Source: Candidatus Omnitrophota bacterium
GTDB lineage: Bacteria > Omnitrophota > Gorgyraeia > Pluralincolimonadales > Pluralincolimonadaceae
Direction of reading: 5' to 3'
DNA length: 10,186 bases
NCBI GenBank assembly: GCA_028706795.1
Contig: JAQTVK010000021.1
Coordinates: 1 to 10,186, forward strand
The translations under genes were made by a program, and so were the position numbers. The first letter of the stretch is position 1. Every line of letters begins with the position of its first letter. Below the pieces are notes generated by a model. That model saw nothing but the letters and a program-made list of their open reading frames with translations, searched no databases and had not been told where the DNA came from. This document shows positions 6,156-10,186 of this stretch, one piece after another.

Positions 6156-7409
6156 ATGAATAATCCCGTACTTGTCAAGTTCTGGATCATAGTAGGCGGA
6201 ATCAATACGGGTCAGATAATCGGTAAAGAGATAGAAGAATTTGAGAAAACCCACCCCGGAATAAGGATAGACCTCTCAACGATACCCTGGACCCAGGCTT
6301 GGAAAAGGATAATCACCGCGGCTAAGACCAAGCAGCTTCCCGACATTTTCCAGATAGGCAATACCTGGACGAAAACCCTTTCTTCCATAGGCTCATTAGC
6401 CGACCTTACCGAAGAGGCCGGTGAAGACAGGATGAAGAATAAATTCCACCCTGCCTCCTGGGTTACCTGTGAGGCCGAAGAGACCAGGAGGGTATATGCT
6501 CTTCCCTGGGGAGCTGAGACCAGGATGCTCTTCTACAGGAAAGACATCTTCAGCAGGCTTAACCTTTCGGCCAAGGACATCTCAACGTGGGAACTTTTCG
6601 AAAAAACATGCGCGATCCTCAAAGGCCATGAGCACGGCAGCGAGCAGGTAGCAGCCCTCGGCGTCTCGGACATAAAAGACCAGGGGCTTGTCCACGATGT
6701 CGTGCCCTGGATATGGTCCTCCGGCGGTGATTACCTCTCAAAGGACGGGCTCACGGCTGCTTTCGGGAAAGATGAAGCCCTTAACGGGATAAGATTTTAT
6801 TTTGACCTGATGAACAGGGATTACGCTCCTATCCGGGACAGGAAAGTGCCGTCATTCGGGGGGCATGGTTTCTTTGTCACCGGGAAATACGCTATGTGCA
6901 TAGCCGGGGCATCCGTTGTCGCAGGCTACCTCCCGGATTTTTTCGGGACATCGTCAGATAGCGCCTCTCCCGAGATAAGGGAGAAGTTCGGAGTGACCTA
7001 TGTCCCTGCCGGACCTGCCGGGCGTTTCAGTTTCCTTGGAGGGAACAACCTGGCGATATCAAGCCGCTCGACGCATAAAGATGAGGCCTGGCAATTCATG
7101 AGGTTCCTTACCTCGAACGAGTCGCAGATCAATCTATATAAAGCGATGGGTACTATGCCCGCGGGCATCGAGCCGTTCACGATCCTCTTCTGCGAAAATG
7201 CGGAGCGGGAAGAAGTCCTTAAAAATACTTACAGCGAGTACGGCAGGAGTTACAGGCAGATAGATTTTTGGGGAGGGGTGGAGTTCATAATGACGGAATT
7301 TTTCGGCAATCTTATCGACGCGGTGAAGACCCGCAAGTATAACGAAAAATACCTGGCAACCGAGGCTAAAAGGTACGCCGCCCAGGTAGATTACATCTTA
7401 TCATTATAG
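6156..7409 (+). CDS. Solute-binding protein, family 1 (sugar-binding type), without signal peptide
   Basis: A 417-residue protein with the fold of ABC-transporter sugar-binding proteins (MalE/UgpB type). The first strand VLVKFW opens a Rossmann-like lobe. LPDIFQIGNTW (61-71), ALPWGAETRMLFYRKDIF (115-132), WIWSSGGDYL (185-194), VTGKYAM (241-247) and LGGNNLAISSRSTHKDEAWQFMRFL (294-318) are class features, and many Trp/Tyr residues could stack on a sugar. Unusually, the fold begins at residue 5: no signal peptide or lipobox is present, and the upstream frame has no ATG, GTG or TTG before a TGA at 6099-6101. Four cysteines (105, 152, 248, 346) also suit a cytosolic protein. No permease or ATPase gene is adjacent. 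A GGDEF gene follows after 9 nt. The fold is firm; ligand, location and role are inferred. Confidence 0.85.
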   Translation: MNNPVLVKFWIIVGGINTGQIIGKEIEEFEKTHPGIRIDLSTIPWTQAWKRIITAAKTKQLPDIFQIGNTWTKTLSSIGSLADLTEEAGEDRMKNKFHPASWVTCEAEETRRVYALPWGAETRMLFYRKDIFSRLNLSAKDISTWELFEKTCAILKGHEHGSEQVAALGVSDIKDQGLVHDVVPWIWSSGGDYLSKDGLTAAFGKDEALNGIRFYFDLMNRDYAPIRDRKVPSFGGHGFFVTGKYAMCIAGASVVAGYLPDFFGTSSDSASPEIREKFGVTYVPAGPAGRFSFLGGNNLAISSRSTHKDEAWQFMRFLTSNESQINLYKAMGTMPAGIEPFTILFCENAEREEVLKNTYSEYGRSYRQIDFWGGVEFIMTEFFGNLIDAVKTRKYNEKYLATEAKRYAAQVDYILSL

Positions 7410-7418
7410 GCCGGAGCC

Positions 7419-8945
7419 ATGGAACAGAATATCGATAAAGGCAGATTACAAAAACACCTGAAGATCCTCCAGGAGGCGGTCCGGGTTTTTTTCCAGGTCG
7501 AGAGCGAGCTCAACCAGATCCTTAAGACCAGCCTCAAACATGTCATGGACGATATAGATTTCGACGCCGTCTACATTTTCCTGTATGAGGAGACAAGCAA
7601 TTCGCTCGAATGTTTTGAGGCGAGGATGAGGGAAAAAGGCATAATCGGAGGCGAGAGCAGGATACCGGTCAAAGAGGACGGCGGAGGGCAGTTGGTCGAT
7701 GTATTCCTCGGGAAGTGTCCTTCCGTAATATGGGACGACGGGCTGCAGATATGCCTGCCGCTGCGGACGGCGGATGATAAACTGGGCCTGCTCATCGCGG
7801 ATAAGCTGACCTCCAGGCAGAAGATAACCCAGGAAGAAGGCGATATGCTCAGCGATTACGCAAGGGAATTTAGCTGGGGAATAAGGCATATGAAGATCTT
7901 CCGCGTCAATACGCAGAAGATAGAAATGCTCCTGGCCCTTTCAAAGATAAGCGAGGCGATGACGAGCGCGTTGGAGCTGAACGGCGTCCTTTCTATAATC
8001 CTGAAGAGCGCGATCGAGGTACTGTATTTTGACAGGGCGAAGCTCTACTTAATAGATAAAGAGAAGAAGATGCTCAAGGGCGTGGCGATCGCTGACATAA
8101 GGAAGGCGGTCAGGCCCATAGAGATGGAGCAGTACCATATCGAAAAAGGGGTCAACAGGATAGTCGACAGCCTTTTCGAAGAAGAGGCCGCGCCGGCCGC
8201 CGAGGCGCACGGGACCGAGGCGATGTTCCTTTATGTCCCGCTGATAGTCCAAAACGCGAGGATAGGCGTCCTTGTAGTGGATAATGTCTTCAGCCAGCAG
8301 CCGATCACAAAAGACGACAGGGAGAGCATCGATATCCTCGCGAACCAGGCCGCGATAACCATAGAAAAGGCGAGGCTGTATGAAGAGGTGAAGGAGCTGT
8401 CGATACGCGACAGCCTTACAGGGCTTTATGTGCATAATTTCCTGCTTACGCGGCTCGAGGAAGAAGTGAAGAGGGCGGCCAGGATGAAAGAGAAGTTCTC
8501 GCTCATGATAATCGATATCGACGGGTTCAAGAGGTATAACGACCTCTACGGCCACCAGGCCGGTGACGAGGTAATACTCTCGCTGGCCAGGATATTGAAC
8601 CAGAATATACGCAGTTTCGACGTTAAGGGCCGGGCCCTTGACTCTATCGGCCGGTACGGCGGTGACGAGTTCGTCCTCCTGCTCGCAGGCGCCGACGCGA
8701 ATATCGGGCTATCCGTGGCAAAGAGGCTGAGGGAGGCGGTCAAGGCAAGGGAGGTGAAGATCGACGGGAAATCGATATATTTCACCATAAGCATGGGGAT
8801 CGCCGTCTACCCCGACGACGGCACGACACAGCAGCAATTGTTCAAGAAGGCGGATGAGGCGTTATACTGGGTCAAGCAGCACGGAAAGGACCAGATCTGC
8901 CTGGCGAAAGACGCGGGAAAAAAAGATTCTAAAGAGATCCTCTGA
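7419..8945 (+). CDS. GAF-GAF-GGDEF diguanylate cyclase
   Basis: A 508-residue soluble enzyme predicted to make cyclic di-GMP from two GTP. A helical start is followed by two GAF-type sensor domains (about 20-155 and 165-316), a signalling helix ending at DSLTGLY (331-337), and a GGDEF domain to about residue 497. The active-site motif GGDEF is intact at 414-418, and the metal/nucleotide region IIDIDGFKRYND is at 364-375. An I-site RALD (405-408) lies exactly five residues before GGDEF, implying product inhibition; a second RxxD (RSFD, 398-401) precedes it. No membrane segment, receiver or EAL domain is seen. It follows the solute-binding gene by 9 nt, with only a GGAG very close to the ATG, so translational coupling is likely. 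The 3' end overlaps cinA by 17 nt. The GAF ligands are unknown. Confidence 0.93.
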   Translation: MEQNIDKGRLQKHLKILQEAVRVFFQVESELNQILKTSLKHVMDDIDFDAVYIFLYEETSNSLECFEARMREKGIIGGESRIPVKEDGGGQLVDVFLGKCPSVIWDDGLQICLPLRTADDKLGLLIADKLTSRQKITQEEGDMLSDYAREFSWGIRHMKIFRVNTQKIEMLLALSKISEAMTSALELNGVLSIILKSAIEVLYFDRAKLYLIDKEKKMLKGVAIADIRKAVRPIEMEQYHIEKGVNRIVDSLFEEEAAPAAEAHGTEAMFLYVPLIVQNARIGVLVVDNVFSQQPITKDDRESIDILANQAAITIEKARLYEEVKELSIRDSLTGLYVHNFLLTRLEEEVKRAARMKEKFSLMIIDIDGFKRYNDLYGHQAGDEVILSLARILNQNIRSFDVKGRALDSIGRYGGDEFVLLLAGADANIGLSVAKRLREAVKAREVKIDGKSIYFTISMGIAVYPDDGTTQQQLFKKADEALYWVKQHGKDQICLAKDAGKKDSKEIL

Positions 8946-10161
8946 GAAGGTCTAGCGCCGCCTGCGAACTCCTGAACTTGATCATTTCACGCCCGCCCCT
9001 GAAATGGAATTCCTTCCAGACAACACTTTTCGGCATGGCGAGGGCTATATAGACCAGCCCGACCGGTTTTGCCTTTGTGCCGCCGCCGGGCCCGGCGATG
9101 CCTGTCACCGAAAGCCCTATATCCGTTCCTGATATTTGCCTCACATTCTTTGCCATTTCTAAAGCCGTCTGGCGGCTCACTGCCCCGTATTTGGAAATAG
9201 TGGCCGGCGAGACGCACAACTGGGATATCTTCGCTTCGTTTGAGTAAGCGGCGATCCCTATCCTGAAATATGCCGAGCTCCCCGGGATATCGGTGATCCG
9301 GCTCGAGATAAGGCCGCCGGTGCAGGATTCGGCTATTGCGAGCGTCTTGTGTTTAGCGGTCAACATCTTTCCTACAGCGCCCTCGAGAGTCTCGTTATCC
9401 CGGCCGAATATACGGTCCTTCAAGCGCGCGGATATCTTCCTGTCGATCCTGTCCATCAGGGCCTTTGCGGCCTTTTCGCCCTTCGCCTTTGCTATTATCT
9501 TCAATTCTATCAGGGCGGGTTTCGCGTAGATGCCGACAGTGACCGGAGGAGAGCTTTTCAGCAGGTCTTTTACCTTCCGGTCTACGGCGGATTCCGGTAG
9601 CCCGGTTATATTTACGGAGCGGACCTTTATTACCCAATCCGATCCGGCCTTCTTCCTTAAATAGGGCATTGCGTATCTTTCAAACATCGGGTCGAGTTCA
9701 CGCGGCGGCCCGGGAAGTGCTATCAATAATTTTCCGCCCCCTTCGATGATAAATCCCGGCGCCGTGCCGACATGATTTTCCAGGATTTTGGCGCCTTCGG
9801 GGATATGCGCCTGCCTGAGGTTCCCGGAGGGCATATCCAGGCATTGGCTACCGAAATGAGAACTTATCTTGGCGGCTATCTTTTTATTGTAAATGAGTTT
9901 TTTTGAGAATGCGCGGGATATGGCCTCGAGCGTGATATCATCGACGGTCGGGCCGAGCCCGCCGGTAGTTATCACGATATCAGAGCGGTTGAGGCCCCGT
10001 GTTATAGCGCGGGCCAACCGTCCGGGGTTATCTCCTACGGTGGACTGGTAATAGACATCTATCCCCAGTTCGGCCAGTTTCAGGGAAAGCCACTGTTGGT
10101 TGGTGTTCAGTATCTGCCCGAGGAGGATCTCGGTGCCTATGGATATTATTTCTGCTTTCAT
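8929..10161 (-). CDS. cinA: CinA family protein: MoCF-like pyrophosphatase plus nicotinamide-nucleotide amidase
   Basis: A 410-residue two-domain cytoplasmic protein. The N-terminal molybdopterin-binding-like (COG1058) domain carries IISIGTEILLGQILNTN (5-21), ITTGGLGPTVDD (64-75) and ALPGPPREL (148-156). A linker domain follows, then the C-terminal PncC-type domain with AESCTGG (277-283), SVTGIAGPGGGTKAKPVG (351-368) and FRGGREMIKFRSSQAALDLL (387-406). In studied homologues the C-terminal part deamidates nicotinamide mononucleotide for NAD recycling and the N-terminal part hydrolyses ADP-ribose. Full length and apparently intact. It starts with ATG just inside the window's right edge behind a TATAAT box, and its stop lies inside the GGDEF gene (17-nt convergent overlap). 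In other bacteria cinA commonly sits with pgsA, thpR or recA. Confidence 0.95.
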   Translation of the reverse strand: MKAEIISIGTEILLGQILNTNQQWLSLKLAELGIDVYYQSTVGDNPGRLARAITRGLNRSDIVITTGGLGPTVDDITLEAISRAFSKKLIYNKKIAAKISSHFGSQCLDMPSGNLRQAHIPEGAKILENHVGTAPGFIIEGGGKLLIALPGPPRELDPMFERYAMPYLRKKAGSDWVIKVRSVNITGLPESAVDRKVKDLLKSSPPVTVGIYAKPALIELKIIAKAKGEKAAKALMDRIDRKISARLKDRIFGRDNETLEGAVGKMLTAKHKTLAIAESCTGGLISSRITDIPGSSAYFRIGIAAYSNEAKISQLCVSPATISKYGAVSRQTALEMAKNVRQISGTDIGLSVTGIAGPGGGTKAKPVGLVYIALAMPKSVVWKEFHFRGGREMIKFRSSQAALDLLRGSL

Positions 10162-10169
10162 GATGGTCT

Positions 10170-10175
10170 ATTATA
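10170..10175 (-). promoter_or_regulatory. -10 box of cinA, predicted leaderless
   Basis: A perfect TATAAT on the minus strand, 8 nt before the cinA ATG at 10161, the same distance as for thpR. No Shine-Dalgarno lies between. The matching -35 box would fall beyond the window's end. Confidence 0.6.
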
Positions 10176-10186
10176 GGTTAACCCCG

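Noticed and set aside
7402..7418. Possible separate promoter or leaderless start for the GGDEF gene (CATTATAGG).
   Set aside because: The box is a poor match, 11 nt from the ATG, and inside the end of the upstream gene. Co-transcription from 6121 is simpler.
8918..8960. Weak stem followed by a run of seven T on the minus strand downstream of cinA, as a possible terminator.
   Set aside because: The stem is about 6 bp with a bulge and is about 10 nt from the T-run. The run is also the Lys codons of the GGDEF protein's tail.

Overview
The window is compact bacterial chromosome with ten genes (one partial) and almost no non-coding DNA. The largest gap is 58 bp, so there is no unassigned stretch over 300 bases. 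I see no tRNA, rRNA, IS element, CRISPR array or phage gene. Frequent AGG for Arg and ATA for Ile in moderately GC-rich DNA, together with this gene set, suggests an uncultured Gram-negative-type lineage such as Omnitrophota (candidate phylum OP3). That placement is an impression from composition and gene content, not a proof.

Left part (1-5561, plus strand): one tight run of core genes reads pnp (3' end only), ftsK, rodZ, rimO, pgsA, pgpA. They cover RNA decay, chromosome translocation at division, cell-shape control, ribosomal protein S12 modification, and two consecutive steps of phosphatidylglycerol synthesis. Stop and start codons overlap by 4 nt at three junctions, using GTG, ATG and TTG starts, and gaps elsewhere are 11 nt or less. 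This looks like a single transcription unit with translational coupling.

Middle (5522-6155): thpR (RNA 2',3'-cyclic phosphodiesterase) is on the minus strand, its tail overlapping the end of pgpA by 40 nt. Its promoter is interleaved with a divergent promoter for the next plus-strand gene. Both have near-consensus -35 and TATAAT elements, and both -10 boxes lie only 7-8 nt before the ATG. The transcripts should therefore be leaderless or nearly so.

Right part (6156-8945, plus strand): a two-gene unit encodes a solute-binding-protein fold with no signal peptide, followed 9 nt later by a GAF-GAF-GGDEF diguanylate cyclase with an intact active site and I-site. A cytosolic periplasmic-type binding protein paired with a c-di-GMP synthase, with no ABC permease or ATPase nearby, is the most unusual thing here and may be an uncharacterised sensing module.

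Right end (8929-10161, minus strand): cinA, also with a TATAAT box 8 nt before its ATG. cinA and thpR are often neighbours in other bacteria. Here they share a strand but are separated by the solute-binding/GGDEF pair on the opposite strand, as if that pair had been inserted between them.
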